Source: CATOSP01 sp965204715
Lineage (GTDB): Bacteria > Chloroflexota > Dehalococcoidia > Lucifugimonadales > UBA3495
DNA: 64,000 nt
Assembly (NCBI GenBank): GCA_965204715.1
Contig: OZ242009.1
Coordinates: 620,001 to 684,000 of the forward strand
Reading direction: 5' to 3'
Part shown: one piece after another, positions 35,586 to 44,036 of the stretch
Layout: every line of letters starts with the position of its first letter
Numbering within the stretch: the stretch's first letter is position 1
Position numbers and translations under genes: made by a program
The notes under the pieces: generated by a model
Told to the model about the DNA's origin: nothing
The model's input: only the letters and a program-made list of their open reading frames with translations
The model's database searches: none

Positions 35586-36506
35586 ATGCACCGGGACCGG
35601 CGCCGGTCCCGCCGGTTGCCACCCCCGCCGGAGGCCGTTCAGGTGGATGCTGCGCCCATCTTGGAAGTGCGCGACGTGGTCAAGGATTTTGGCGGCGTCC
35701 GGGCCGTGGACCACTGCTCCTTCGACGTAATGCCCGGCTCCATTACCGGGCTCATTGGTCCCAACGGGGCGGGCAAGACCACCATGTTCAACCTGGTGTC
35801 CGGCGCGATTTCCCCCACCGGCGGGCGGATAACCTTCTATCCCGGGGGACGGGAGGGCCGCCGCGCGGGTTACGAAATCCGGGGGCTGGGGATGCACCGG
35901 ACCTTCGGGCTGGGTCTGATGCGCACCTTCCAGATTCCCCGTGAAATGAAGCGGATGACGGTGCTGGAAAACCTGATGCTGGTCCCCGCGCCCCAACTGG
36001 GGGAACGGCTGTGGGCGTCCTGGTTCATGCCCTGGATGGTGTCCCGGCAGGAGCGGCGCGTCGAGGCCAGGGCGCTGGAAGTGCTGGAACTGGTGAACCT
36101 GTCTCACCTGGCCAATGAATACGCGGGGAACCTGTCCGGGGGTCAGAAGAAACTGCTGGAGCTGGGCCGGACCCTGATGGCCAACCCCAGGCTGGTGCTG
36201 CTGGACGAGCCGGGAGCGGGGGTCAACCGCACGCTGCTCCGGGACCTGTCGGCGACTATACTGCGGGCCAGCGCCGAGCGGGACATCACTTTCGTCATCA
36301 TCGAACACGACATGAGGTTCGTAATGTCGATGTGCGACCCGGTGATTGTCATGGCCAACGGAGCGGTGATTGCCCAGGGGGCTCCGGACCGTATTCAGCA
36401 GGACCCGGAGGTGCTGGAAGCCTATCTCCGGGGCCCCGGGTCCTCCACGTGGCAGAGAGCCGGAACGGACGCCGGGGGTCCGCCCCCCGACGGAAGGTGC
36501 ACCTGA
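35586..36506 (+). CDS. livG: Branched-chain amino-acid ABC transporter ATP-binding protein LivG
   Basis: 306-residue ABC ATPase. Walker A is GPNGAGKTT, the signature LSGGQKKLLELGR, Walker B LVLLDEPGAGVN and the switch His is in FVIIEHDMRF. The insert GMHRTFGLGLMRTFQIPREM belongs to the LivG type. The ATG at 35586 just after a -10 box is chosen; an upstream ATG at 35490 would place the promoter inside the gene. It ends TGATG, overlapping livF by one base. First gene of livG-livF-livH-livM. Confidence 0.9.
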   Translation: MHRDRRRSRRLPPPPEAVQVDAAPILEVRDVVKDFGGVRAVDHCSFDVMPGSITGLIGPNGAGKTTMFNLVSGAISPTGGRITFYPGGREGRRAGYEIRGLGMHRTFGLGLMRTFQIPREMKRMTVLENLMLVPAPQLGERLWASWFMPWMVSRQERRVEARALEVLELVNLSHLANEYAGNLSGGQKKLLELGRTLMANPRLVLLDEPGAGVNRTLLRDLSATILRASAERDITFVIIEHDMRFVMSMCDPVIVMANGAVIAQGAPDRIQQDPEVLEAYLRGPGSSTWQRAGTDAGGPPPDGRCT

Positions 36507-37303
36507 TGCCCCCTCGATCAGGCCCGGGGCAAGCAAACCGGGGGCAAGCGCTGCTGGAGGCCGCGGACGTGGTCGCCGGGTACGGCCAGACGGAGATCCT
36601 GCACGGGGTATCCATCTACGTCGCCCAGGGCGAGGTGGTCACCATCATTGGTCCCAACGGGTGCGGCAAGTCCACGCTGATGAAGGCCATCGTGGGCCTG
36701 GTGCGGGTCCGCGCCGGGAGCGTCACCTTCCAGGGAACGGACATATCCGGGTATCCGCCGGAGCGGATAGTCCGCACTGGGCTGTGCTACGTTCCCCAGA
36801 CCAACAACGTCTTCCCCTCGCTGACCATCCGGGAAAACCTGGAGATGGGGGCATTCCTCCGCACTGAAACCCGCACCCTCAGCGGCCTCATACCGGGTAT
36901 GGGGCGGCGTTCCCGGAAGGATGATTACCGGGGCCGCATCGGGCAGATGTTCGACCTGTTTCCCGACCTGGCGGCGCATCCGGGCCGGAAGGCAGGCAGC
37001 CTCTCCGGGGGGCAGCGTCAGATGCTGGCGATTGCGCGGGCGTTGATGCTGGACCCGGTGATGCTGCTGTTGGACGAGCCTTCGGCGGGGTTGTCACCGG
37101 CCATGATGCAGACGGTGCTCGACCGCATCCGCGAGATTAACGAGTCGGGGGTTGCGCTGCTGCTGGTTGAGCAGAACGCCAGGGATGCGCTGGAGATGTC
37201 CGACCGGGGGTACATCCTGGTGGCCGGGGAGAAGCGGCTGGAGGACACGGGCAGGGACCTGCTGAACAGTCCGGAGGTCGCCAGCCTGTATTTGGGAGGG
37301 TAG
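36506..37303 (+). CDS. livF: Branched-chain amino-acid ABC transporter ATP-binding protein LivF
   Basis: 265-residue ATPase. Walker A is GPNGCGKST, the signature LSGGQRQMLAIARA, Walker B MLLLDEPSAGLS, and LLVEQNARDALEMSDRGYIL closes the protein as in LivF. The ATG overlaps the livG stop and follows GGAAGGTG. An insert of about 15 residues after GAFLRTET (LSGLIPGMGRRSRKDDY) is slightly longer than usual. Confidence 0.92.
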   Translation: MPPRSGPGQANRGQALLEAADVVAGYGQTEILHGVSIYVAQGEVVTIIGPNGCGKSTLMKAIVGLVRVRAGSVTFQGTDISGYPPERIVRTGLCYVPQTNNVFPSLTIRENLEMGAFLRTETRTLSGLIPGMGRRSRKDDYRGRIGQMFDLFPDLAAHPGRKAGSLSGGQRQMLAIARALMLDPVMLLLDEPSAGLSPAMMQTVLDRIREINESGVALLLVEQNARDALEMSDRGYILVAGEKRLEDTGRDLLNSPEVASLYLGG

Positions 37304-37367
37304 CCGGAGTTTTGCCCGGAAGCCGCCGTTCAATGCCACATTCAGCCCCGGAGCCCTGGGCTGCCCG

Positions 37368-38393
37368 GTGAACGTCCTCCAGGACGCTGCAAGGCGGGTC
37401 TGGCTGGCCTGGACGCCGGCCCATACCTCGGTGGCCATCGTCGTGGCTGCCGTGGCCGTCGGGTTTCTGCCCTTCGTGAAGATGGGGCTGGTGGTCAACG
37501 GCGTGTTCCTGGGGGCCATAATCGCCCTGGGCGCTGTCGGGTTGACCCTGGTCTACGGCATCCTGAACTTCGCCAATATCGCCCACGGCGACTACATGAC
37601 CATGGGGGCCTACGCCGCCCTGTTCATCGTCGGCTACCTGCTGCCCAAAATCGGCATCGAGGGCAGCGGCCTCGGCCCCTTCACCTTCGGGTATCCGCTG
37701 TTGATTGCCCTGCCCGTGGCGGTGGCCGCCATCGCTGCCGGGGCAGTAATCGTGGACATGGCGGTCTATCGCAGGCTCCGGGACCGGGGAGTGAATACGG
37801 TGGTGGTGTCGATGGCCTCCTTGGGGGTGGCTATCGCGCTGCGCGGGCTGGTGCAGATAATCTGGGGCGGGGACATTGAGCGTTACCCGCGGGAGACGCG
37901 GCAGGTATTTCACCTGCCAATGGACGTGCGTGTGCCGCCGGACGCGATTTTCATCACCACCGTGGCTGTCATCCTGGTGGCAGCCCTGTACCTGGTGCTT
38001 GATCGGACCAGGATGGGAAAAGCGATGCGGGCCACAGCGGACAACCCGGACCTGGCCCTGGTCAGCGGGATAGACACTGGCAGCGTGGTCCGGTGGACCT
38101 GGGTCATGGGCGCTGCCCTGGCCGCCACAGCCGGAATCCTGTTGGCCGTGTACCAGGCGCATCTGCTGCCAATCATGGGGTGGAAGTTCCTGATTCCCCT
38201 GTTTGCCGCCGTGGTGCTGGGGGGCATCGGCAACCCATACGGAGCGCTGGTGGGGGCCTTTGTCATCGGAGTCACGTCGGAAGTTTCGACCCAGTGGATC
38301 AACCCGAGCTACAAACCCGCGGTGGCCTTCGCAATCATGATTGCGATGCTGCTGGTAAGGCCGCGGGGGATATTCGGGGGTGGGCGGAATTGA
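37368..38393 (+). CDS. livH: Branched-chain amino-acid ABC transporter permease LivH
   Basis: 341-residue permease with about eight membrane helices. GLTLVYGILNFANIAHGDYMTMGAY is the LivH hallmark (here as GILNFANIAHGDYMTMG), and GKAMRATADNPDLALVSGID near residue 215 is the cytoplasmic coupling loop (read as RATADNPDLALVSG). Start is GTG at 37368, 64 bp after livF. The 3' end overlaps livM by 14 bp if livM starts at 38380. Confidence 0.9.
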   Translation: MNVLQDAARRVWLAWTPAHTSVAIVVAAVAVGFLPFVKMGLVVNGVFLGAIIALGAVGLTLVYGILNFANIAHGDYMTMGAYAALFIVGYLLPKIGIEGSGLGPFTFGYPLLIALPVAVAAIAAGAVIVDMAVYRRLRDRGVNTVVVSMASLGVAIALRGLVQIIWGGDIERYPRETRQVFHLPMDVRVPPDAIFITTVAVILVAALYLVLDRTRMGKAMRATADNPDLALVSGIDTGSVVRWTWVMGAALAATAGILLAVYQAHLLPIMGWKFLIPLFAAVVLGGIGNPYGALVGAFVIGVTSEVSTQWINPSYKPAVAFAIMIAMLLVRPRGIFGGGRN

Positions 38394-39474
38394 TTTACTC
38401 GCAATCCTGGACCGGACGCTGCTCGGGAGACTACATCGCCCGGCACAAGAGACACAGGGCATGGACCTAGCGGGTATTGCAGGCTACCTGGTGGCATTCG
38501 CCATTATGGGGGGCATATACGGGGTCTTCACCCTGGGGTTGAACGTGCATTGGGGGTTCACCGGCCTGTTCAACATCGGCATCGCCGGGTTCTTCGCCCT
38601 GGGGGCCTATACCTCGGCATTGCTGACCACCTCGCCGCCGGACCCGGCCCTGTTCGAGGACTTCAAGTTCGGGGGCAACTGGGCGAGTGTCGGGTTCCTG
38701 GACTGGGGGATTGACGCCTGGTTCTTCTTCGGGATGGCGGCGGCGGCGCTATGCTGCGGCGTTATTGCCCTGGTCATCGGGTACATAACGCTGCGGCTGA
38801 GGGACGATTACCTGGCAATCTCGACGTTGGGCATAGCCGAGACGGTGCGCTTCTTCTTCCTGAACGAAAAGTGGCTGGCCAACGGTTCGAAGGGACTGTA
38901 CCGCATTCCCAAGTTCCTTGGCGACTGGATAGCGCCGGAGAACTACGGCTACCTGTACGTGGTCGTGGTGTTCGTTGTGCTGGCGGTCATATACCTGGCG
39001 TTGCAGCGGGCGGTGCATTCCCCCTGGGGGCGGGTGCTGCGGGCCATCCGGGAAGACGAGGTAACGGCGGAGGCCAGCGGAAAAGACGTTTTCAGGTTCA
39101 AGCTACAGGCGTTCATCCTGGGAGCGATGATCATGGGCATCGGGGGCGCGCTGTATGCCCACCACGTCCGGTTTCTCTCGCCGTTGACCTTTGACCCGAT
39201 GCTGGCGACGTTCATCATCTGGGCGATGCTGATGGTGGGAGGTTCGGCCAACAACAAAGGGGCCGTTCTGGGTGCGCTGGTGGTGTGGGGTATCTGGGTT
39301 GCCACCCAGTCCCTGCCGGGCATACTGTCCGATCCCAGTTTCCGGCTGTTTATGATAGGGGTCCTTATCGTGGCGGTTATACTGCTGCGGCCCGGGGGAA
39401 TCCTCGGCGAGGAGCGGCGGGTGACCCAGGTTGCCCAGCCGGAAAGCGGGAGGCCGGTCCGGGACCGGGGTTAG
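38380..39474 (+). CDS. livM: Branched-chain amino-acid ABC transporter permease LivM
   Basis: 364-residue permease. TLGLNVHWGFTGLFNIGIAG, TLRLRDDYLAISTLGIAE and VLRAIREDEVTAEASGKD are typical LivM blocks. The start is GTG at 38380 overlapping livH, or the ATG at 38461 giving 337 residues; the downstream option removes a hydrophilic N-terminus and is also plausible. It ends 4 bp inside the convergent aspartic-protease-like gene. The matching binding protein is encoded convergently at 39940-41418. Confidence 0.9.
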   Translation: MGGIDLLAILDRTLLGRLHRPAQETQGMDLAGIAGYLVAFAIMGGIYGVFTLGLNVHWGFTGLFNIGIAGFFALGAYTSALLTTSPPDPALFEDFKFGGNWASVGFLDWGIDAWFFFGMAAAALCCGVIALVIGYITLRLRDDYLAISTLGIAETVRFFFLNEKWLANGSKGLYRIPKFLGDWIAPENYGYLYVVVVFVVLAVIYLALQRAVHSPWGRVLRAIREDEVTAEASGKDVFRFKLQAFILGAMIMGIGGALYAHHVRFLSPLTFDPMLATFIIWAMLMVGGSANNKGAVLGALVVWGIWVATQSLPGILSDPSFRLFMIGVLIVAVILLRPGGILGEERRVTQVAQPESGRPVRDRG

Positions 39475-39827
39475 AGAGTGATTTCGGGCGTTGGGATTAT
39501 CCGGTGGTTGGTGGTGTCGGCTACCAGGTCGAATATCTGGAGGGTAGACGCGCCCAGCAGGTAGCGGTTGTCCGGGCCAAAGAGCACCGGGCCGTGCATC
39601 TCCCGCCCCTCGATTCTGAACTTCGCCTCTCCTCGGCCGTAACGCCGCCTGGAGTTATCGGCTAACCTGACCGTCAGTTCCTCCTTTGGCGACAGGTGCA
39701 ACGTTTGGGTCAAGAGAGATGCGGGCATCATCGAGTGGGCCGCGCCGGTATCGACCAGGGCGTTTACCCATTGAAACTCGCCGTTGGCGGGGTTGCCGAC
39801 CTCAATCCATTGGTGGAACGTTCCCAT
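39471..39827 (-). CDS. Retropepsin-like aspartic protease
   Basis: 118-residue clan AA aspartic protease of the single-lobe, dimer-forming type. The catalytic motif is ALVDTGAAHS (DTG at 26-28), a flap-like segment follows, and LLGASTLQIF near residue 90 is the hydrophobic-hydrophobic-Gly motif. There is no signal peptide, so it is cytoplasmic. The ATG follows GGGAGAAGGAAA. Its last codons overlap the 3' end of livM by 4 bp on the opposite strand. Targets of these small bacterial proteases are unknown. Confidence 0.82.
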   Translation of the reverse strand: MGTFHQWIEVGNPANGEFQWVNALVDTGAAHSMMPASLLTQTLHLSPKEELTVRLADNSRRRYGRGEAKFRIEGREMHGPVLFGPDNRYLLGASTLQIFDLVADTTNHRIIPTPEITL

Positions 39828-39861
39828 TTTCCTTCTCCCTGAGAGGCGAGATGGGTATAAA

Positions 39862-39898
39862 GCGCCACGCCTGCCGACCTGAGCCGGTGGCGTGGCGC
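39862..39898 (-). terminator. Terminator of the branched-chain binding-protein gene
   Basis: Perfect 10-bp arms GCGCCACGCC (39862-39871) and GGCGTGGCGC (39889-39898), followed on the minus strand by TTTAT, 42 bp after the stop of the binding-protein gene. Confidence 0.75.
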
Positions 39899-39939
39899 AA
39901 TTGCCCGGAACCGGGTTGGACGCCGTTGATGCGTCCGGG

Positions 39940-41418
39940 CTACTGGCCCAGGGTAACCGGGACCTGGCGGACGGAAACGATTTCGCCGCCTTCTATCTTC
40001 CAGACCTCGATGTGGCCGGAGATTACGTCGCCGTTTTCGTCCAGGTCAACCGACCCGGCTGCGCCCTCATAGTTGACGTCCTTGCCCTCGGCGATGAGCC
40101 TCATGGCCTCCTTGATGCCCGCGACGCCGGGCCTTACCACCTCGCCGGGGGCGTTGGCCACGTCGCGCAGGGCGTCTCGGATGGCCGCCGAGTCGGTGGT
40201 GCTGCCCGCCTTGGCCGCGGCCAGGCCAATGAGGACCATCGCGTCGTATGTCTCGTTCATAAAGGGGTGTTCAGGCTCATTCCCGTATGTCTCATTGTAG
40301 GAGTCGATGAACGCCTGGGTGGACGGATTGGCCTCGAAACCCGGCCCGGTGCCGTGGCTGCCTTCCAGCAGATCCCATCCGATGGCTTCAAAGGACTGGG
40401 GAATCTTGGTGCCGTCTACGAACATGAAGGTATCGGCGTAGCCGCCCTCCAGGGCCTCGCGGAGGTAGACCTCGGCCTGCTGGTAGCTCATGGCAAGCAG
40501 GACGTCGGGGTCTCCCTCGGTGGCCTTCACCAGTTCGGAAACGTAGGTCGGCTGGCTGTCTTCGTGGGGCACCGAGGCGGTCACCGTGCCGCCCATAGCC
40601 TCGAATGACTCGGTAAACTGGTCGGCCAGCCCCTCTCCGTAAGCGTTGTTGATGAACAGGATGCCGGCGCTCTTGTAGCCCAAATCATCAGCCAGTTCGG
40701 CCAGGACCACGCCCTGGGATGCATCGGACAGCGCGGTGCGGAACAGGAAGTCATTGTCCTGCAGCACCGTTATGCCCGGAGCGGTGGAGGAGCCGGAAAT
40801 CTGCACCACTCCGTTGGGGGCGGTGACCGAGGTCGCAACCGGGATGGTGACGCCGCTGGCCAGAGCGCCCACGATGGCCACCGCACCCTGCACGTTGACC
40901 AGGTCCTCAGCGGCGGAGACACCCTGGACGGGGTTGACGCCGGTATCGCGGTGAACCAGGACCACGGAGCCTCCCTGGATGCCGCCGGCCCGGTTGATGT
41001 GGTCCGCCGCCAGGCTGATGCTGTTGGCGTGGGATTCGCCGAAGTAGGACAGGGATCCGGTGAAGGCGTTGAGGTGGCCGACAATCAGGGGTTCGAGCGC
41101 CTGCATCGGAACTTCGACCCTCTTTTCCACCTCGACCTGTACCTCTTTGACGACTTCCCTGGTTACTTCTTTGGTGACGATTTTCTCTACGGGGACTTCC
41201 TGGGTGATGATCTTCTCTACTTCTACCTGCTTGACCACCTCATCCCGCACAACAACCTCTTTGGGCACCTCGACGGTCTGAATCACCGTCTCGGTGACTA
41301 CTTTCTCCACGGGCACTTCCTTGACGACGGTCTCCGCAGGACCGCAGGCCATCACTGACACGGCCAGCATCCCAGCCAGCATCATTGCAACAGCACTGGA
41401 CCATTTGAGTTTGAGCAT
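39940..41418 (-). CDS. Branched-chain amino-acid ABC transporter substrate-binding lipoprotein
   Basis: 492-residue LivK-type binding protein. The signal ends in a lipobox (SVMACG). A stalk of about 75 residues follows, built from KEVPVEKVV-like repeats of Val, Glu and Lys, a style common in Chloroflexota binding proteins. The periplasmic-binding fold then begins at about residue 105 (IVGHLNAFTGSLSYFGESH) and runs through SGSSTAPGITVL and YDAMVLIGLA. It ends facing livM, so it is not in the liv operon although it surely serves it (inference). The ATG follows GGGAGGG and a TATAAT box lies at 41439-41444. Confidence 0.9.
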   Translation of the reverse strand: MLKLKWSSAVAMMLAGMLAVSVMACGPAETVVKEVPVEKVVTETVIQTVEVPKEVVVRDEVVKQVEVEKIITQEVPVEKIVTKEVTREVVKEVQVEVEKRVEVPMQALEPLIVGHLNAFTGSLSYFGESHANSISLAADHINRAGGIQGGSVVLVHRDTGVNPVQGVSAAEDLVNVQGAVAIVGALASGVTIPVATSVTAPNGVVQISGSSTAPGITVLQDNDFLFRTALSDASQGVVLAELADDLGYKSAGILFINNAYGEGLADQFTESFEAMGGTVTASVPHEDSQPTYVSELVKATEGDPDVLLAMSYQQAEVYLREALEGGYADTFMFVDGTKIPQSFEAIGWDLLEGSHGTGPGFEANPSTQAFIDSYNETYGNEPEHPFMNETYDAMVLIGLAAAKAGSTTDSAAIRDALRDVANAPGEVVRPGVAGIKEAMRLIAEGKDVNYEGAAGSVDLDENGDVISGHIEVWKIEGGEIVSVRQVPVTLGQ

Positions 41419-41438
41419 GTATCCCTCCCAATTCCGCT

Positions 41439-41444
41439 ATTATA
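41439..41444 (-). promoter_or_regulatory. -10 box (TATAAT) of the branched-chain binding-protein gene
   Basis: TATAAT on the minus strand about 20 nt before the start, leaving a leader of roughly 14 nt that carries the Shine-Dalgarno. Confidence 0.5.
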
Positions 41445-41457
41445 GTGACCGGCGGAG

Positions 41458-41502
41458 AGTGGTCAGCGGGGGACTCTTCACTATCCACTATTCACTGATC
41501 AC
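41458..41502. repeat. Short CCACTA-type interspersed repeat
   Basis: TTCACTATCCACTATTCACT and flanking bases, at the 3' end of the monooxygenase gene; related to the stretches at 11888, 18920 and 26862. Confidence 0.4.
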
Positions 41503-43147
41503 ACTTCATATACCTGAGATCGAACCCCTCGTAGCCGTTGGCGGCCACCTCGGCGCGTTTGGCCCGCATCACCGGGGCCGTGTCAGGGGAAGTGAGCAGC
41601 GCCCGGGCCTTGCCGGGGATGTTCGCCCCGACGAACCACGAGTTGGCCTTCGACCGGAGGAGATTTGCGCCGTCTTCGTTGACGTGCCTCACCCATTCGT
41701 CCTCTGCTTCCAGGGTCGGAGCAATGGTCGCGTATTCGTTGTCGTGGACGTAGCGGATGCACTCGCTCACCCAGTCCACCAGAGGCTCAGCTGCCCGGAC
41801 GAAGTTGCCCACCGAGGCGGCGTTGACGGTGAACAGGTTCGGGAAACCCGCGCTCTGGATGCCCATGTAGGTGCGCGGCCCGCTGGCGAACTTGTCCTTC
41901 AAGGACCTCCCATTTTCGCCGCGGATGTCGATCCGGTTCAGGGAGCCGGTGACGGCGTCGTAGCCCGTGGCGAAGATTATCACGTCCAACTCATACTCGT
42001 TGCCGTTTTCGAGCATGAGTCCCGTGGGGGTGATGCCCTTAATGGGGGCGCTGCGCACGTCCACCAGCAGCACGTTGTCCTGGTTGTAGACCTCGTAGTA
42101 ACCGCTCTCGCAGGGCAGGCGCTTGGAGCCGAACATGTGGTCCTTGGGCGCCAGCATCTCGGCGACTACAGGGTCGTGGACCCGCTCGCGTATCTTGTTG
42201 CGGACGAACTCAGCGTAGTCCTCGTTGACCTCGCCGGGCATCATCACGTCGTAGAAGTTGGAGAGCCATTTCTTGAATCCCGGCTCCTGCCAGAGCCGCT
42301 CGTATTGCTCCATCCGCTCTTCCTGGGACACTTCCAGGGCAGAGCGGGTGTCGAACTGGTGCATGAACGAGCCGGGGGTTTCCATGCACTTCTGGAATAT
42401 CTCCGGGTAGCTGGCCTTGATCTCGGCCTGCATTTCGTCGTCGATTTCCCGGTTCCGGAGCGGCGCGCAGTAGTTGGCGGTGCGTTGGAACACTGTGAGG
42501 TGGCCGACTTCCTTGGCAATTTCGGTGATCAACTGGACGGCGGTGGCGCCGGTGCCGATGACGCCCACGCGCTTGCCTGCCAGGTCCATCCCTTCCTTGG
42601 GCCAACGCCCGGTGTGGCACCACCTGCCTTGATAGGTATCCAGGCCCTCGAAGTCGGGGACGTAATGGGCCGAAAGCAGGCCGACCGCGGTAATCAGGAA
42701 CCGCCCCCGGGCGCGCCGGCCATCCACAGTCTCGATCTGCCAGGAACAGTTGTCTTCGTCGTAGGTCGCGGACGCGATGCGGGAGTTCAGTTGAATGAGG
42801 GGGCGCAGGTTGAACTTGTCGGCCACGTAGTTGAGATAGCGTTCGTTTTCGGGTTGGCCTGAGTAGAGTTCCTTCCAGTCCCATTCCTGGAGCAGTTCCT
42901 CTGAGAAGGAGTAGCCGTAGGTATAGCTCTCGGAGTCGAAGCGGGCCCCGGGATAGCGGTTCCAATACCAGGTGCCGCCCACGCCGCTGCCGTCCTCAAA
43001 AGACTGTACGGAGAAACCCATCTCCCGCAGGCGGTACAGGGCATACAGACCCGTGACACCCGCTCCGATGATCAATACGTCAAAGGTCCCAACATAATTG
43101 TCCTGTCCGGCATCGCCGTTGGATGCCTGTTGCAGAGGACTTGTCAT
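41492..43147 (-). CDS. Flavin-containing monooxygenase, Baeyer-Villiger type
   Basis: 551-residue FAD/NADPH monooxygenase. The FAD Rossmann motif is GAGVTG (28-33), the NADPH motif is GTGATA (198-203), and the Baeyer-Villiger fingerprint appears as YQGRWCHTGRWP (172-183), with Tyr replacing the first Phe. The length matches cyclohexanone-monooxygenase-like enzymes, which insert oxygen next to a ketone to give an ester or lactone. The ATG follows GAGGAGAGGG. It stands alone; the several ester hydrolases in the window could process its products (inference). Confidence 0.92.
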   Translation of the reverse strand: MTSPLQQASNGDAGQDNYVGTFDVLIIGAGVTGLYALYRLREMGFSVQSFEDGSGVGGTWYWNRYPGARFDSESYTYGYSFSEELLQEWDWKELYSGQPENERYLNYVADKFNLRPLIQLNSRIASATYDEDNCSWQIETVDGRRARGRFLITAVGLLSAHYVPDFEGLDTYQGRWCHTGRWPKEGMDLAGKRVGVIGTGATAVQLITEIAKEVGHLTVFQRTANYCAPLRNREIDDEMQAEIKASYPEIFQKCMETPGSFMHQFDTRSALEVSQEERMEQYERLWQEPGFKKWLSNFYDVMMPGEVNEDYAEFVRNKIRERVHDPVVAEMLAPKDHMFGSKRLPCESGYYEVYNQDNVLLVDVRSAPIKGITPTGLMLENGNEYELDVIIFATGYDAVTGSLNRIDIRGENGRSLKDKFASGPRTYMGIQSAGFPNLFTVNAASVGNFVRAAEPLVDWVSECIRYVHDNEYATIAPTLEAEDEWVRHVNEDGANLLRSKANSWFVGANIPGKARALLTSPDTAPVMRAKRAEVAANGYEGFDLRYMKCDQ

Positions 43148-43357
43148 ATCCCTCTCCTCAGTGGCGTATTGGGGAGTCCTGTTCTGTTCGGGGAAATTGA
43201 TGCTGGTTGAATGGGCCTATTTTAACCACATTTCCCAATCAATTCACATCCCGGATTCGCCTTTTGCGAATCCGGGACTCATTACTAGGTACGGGATCCC
43301 GTTCAGCAACTGGACAAGATCTCCAAATCAAATCTGCCGATCATGGCTGCTAAGTCG

Positions 43358-43825
43358 CTATGACCGATTGTTGGCCCACCGGGCCAGGGCCTTCTCCTGT
43401 GATGTTATCTCCTCAAGGGAAGTGTAGTAATAGTCCTGCCAGCCGTCCCGGGGCAGGCCGGTGAAGAGCATCAGGTTCAGGGGGTACTCGCCGCTGTCGG
43501 TGGCGCGGCGGAAGTCGTCCCGGAACAGGAAGGTAGGCTTGCCCAGCGCGATGGCCATGCCCAGTTCCACCATCACCCCCTCGTCGGGGGGAACCCCGTT
43601 GACCACGGCGAAGGTGGCGTCGGATGCCGCCACGTCCTGGAAGTCCCGCTGGCCTACCTCGTATGCCCATCTCTCCTGGGTGAAGTCCACCTGGTTGTTT
43701 CGGGCAAAGGGTTCCCAGACCTCCAGCCCCAGGGACTCCAGCGTCGCCACGATGGGCGGGAGCAGCGTCGTTTTCTGCTGCGCGGAAAACCCGTAGGGGT
43801 TGGCGAGGTAGACGGTCTTGGGCAT
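43358..43825 (-). CDS. Nucleoside 2-deoxyribosyltransferase family protein
   Basis: 155-residue protein of the nucleoside 2-deoxyribosyltransferase family. The N-terminal strand VYLANPYGFS, the central DATFAVVNGVPPDEGVMVELGMA with the candidate catalytic Glu, and a C-terminal FRDDFRRA segment are characteristic. Classical members exchange bases between deoxynucleosides for salvage; distant ones hydrolyse nucleotides or act in phage defence, so the precise role is open. The ATG follows AGGAGG. No obvious operon partner. Confidence 0.85.
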   Translation of the reverse strand: MPKTVYLANPYGFSAQQKTTLLPPIVATLESLGLEVWEPFARNNQVDFTQERWAYEVGQRDFQDVAASDATFAVVNGVPPDEGVMVELGMAIALGKPTFLFRDDFRRATDSGEYPLNLMLFTGLPRDGWQDYYYTSLEEITSQEKALARWANNRS

Positions 43826-43906
43826 ATTGGGGCCTCCTGTGCGTTGTGATGCTCAGTGAGGGGCGGGCCTGCGGTAGCGTGGGCAAAAGGGGGTGCATGG
43901 ATTAGT

Positions 43907-43934
43907 GGATTCCCTGCGAAAGCGGGAATGACGG
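43907..43934. repeat. ATTCCCGC hairpin repeat
   Basis: GGATTCCCTGCGAAAGCGGGAATGACGG, an inverted repeat of the widespread ATTCCCGC...GCGGGAAT kind. Other copies lie at 46813 and 53325. Confidence 0.7.
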
Positions 43935-44036
43935 TTTGCGCTCATGGGACTCCGGCCGGTTGTGCCGGAAGGAGTATCGGCACGGCAGTCCGTGGATTCC
44001 TCGCCACCGGGCTACGCAAACACCAAACGCCGCGGG

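Noticed and set aside
41294..42862. A 522-codon plus-strand frame
   Set aside because: Antisense to the monooxygenase gene; composition is that of a shadow frame.
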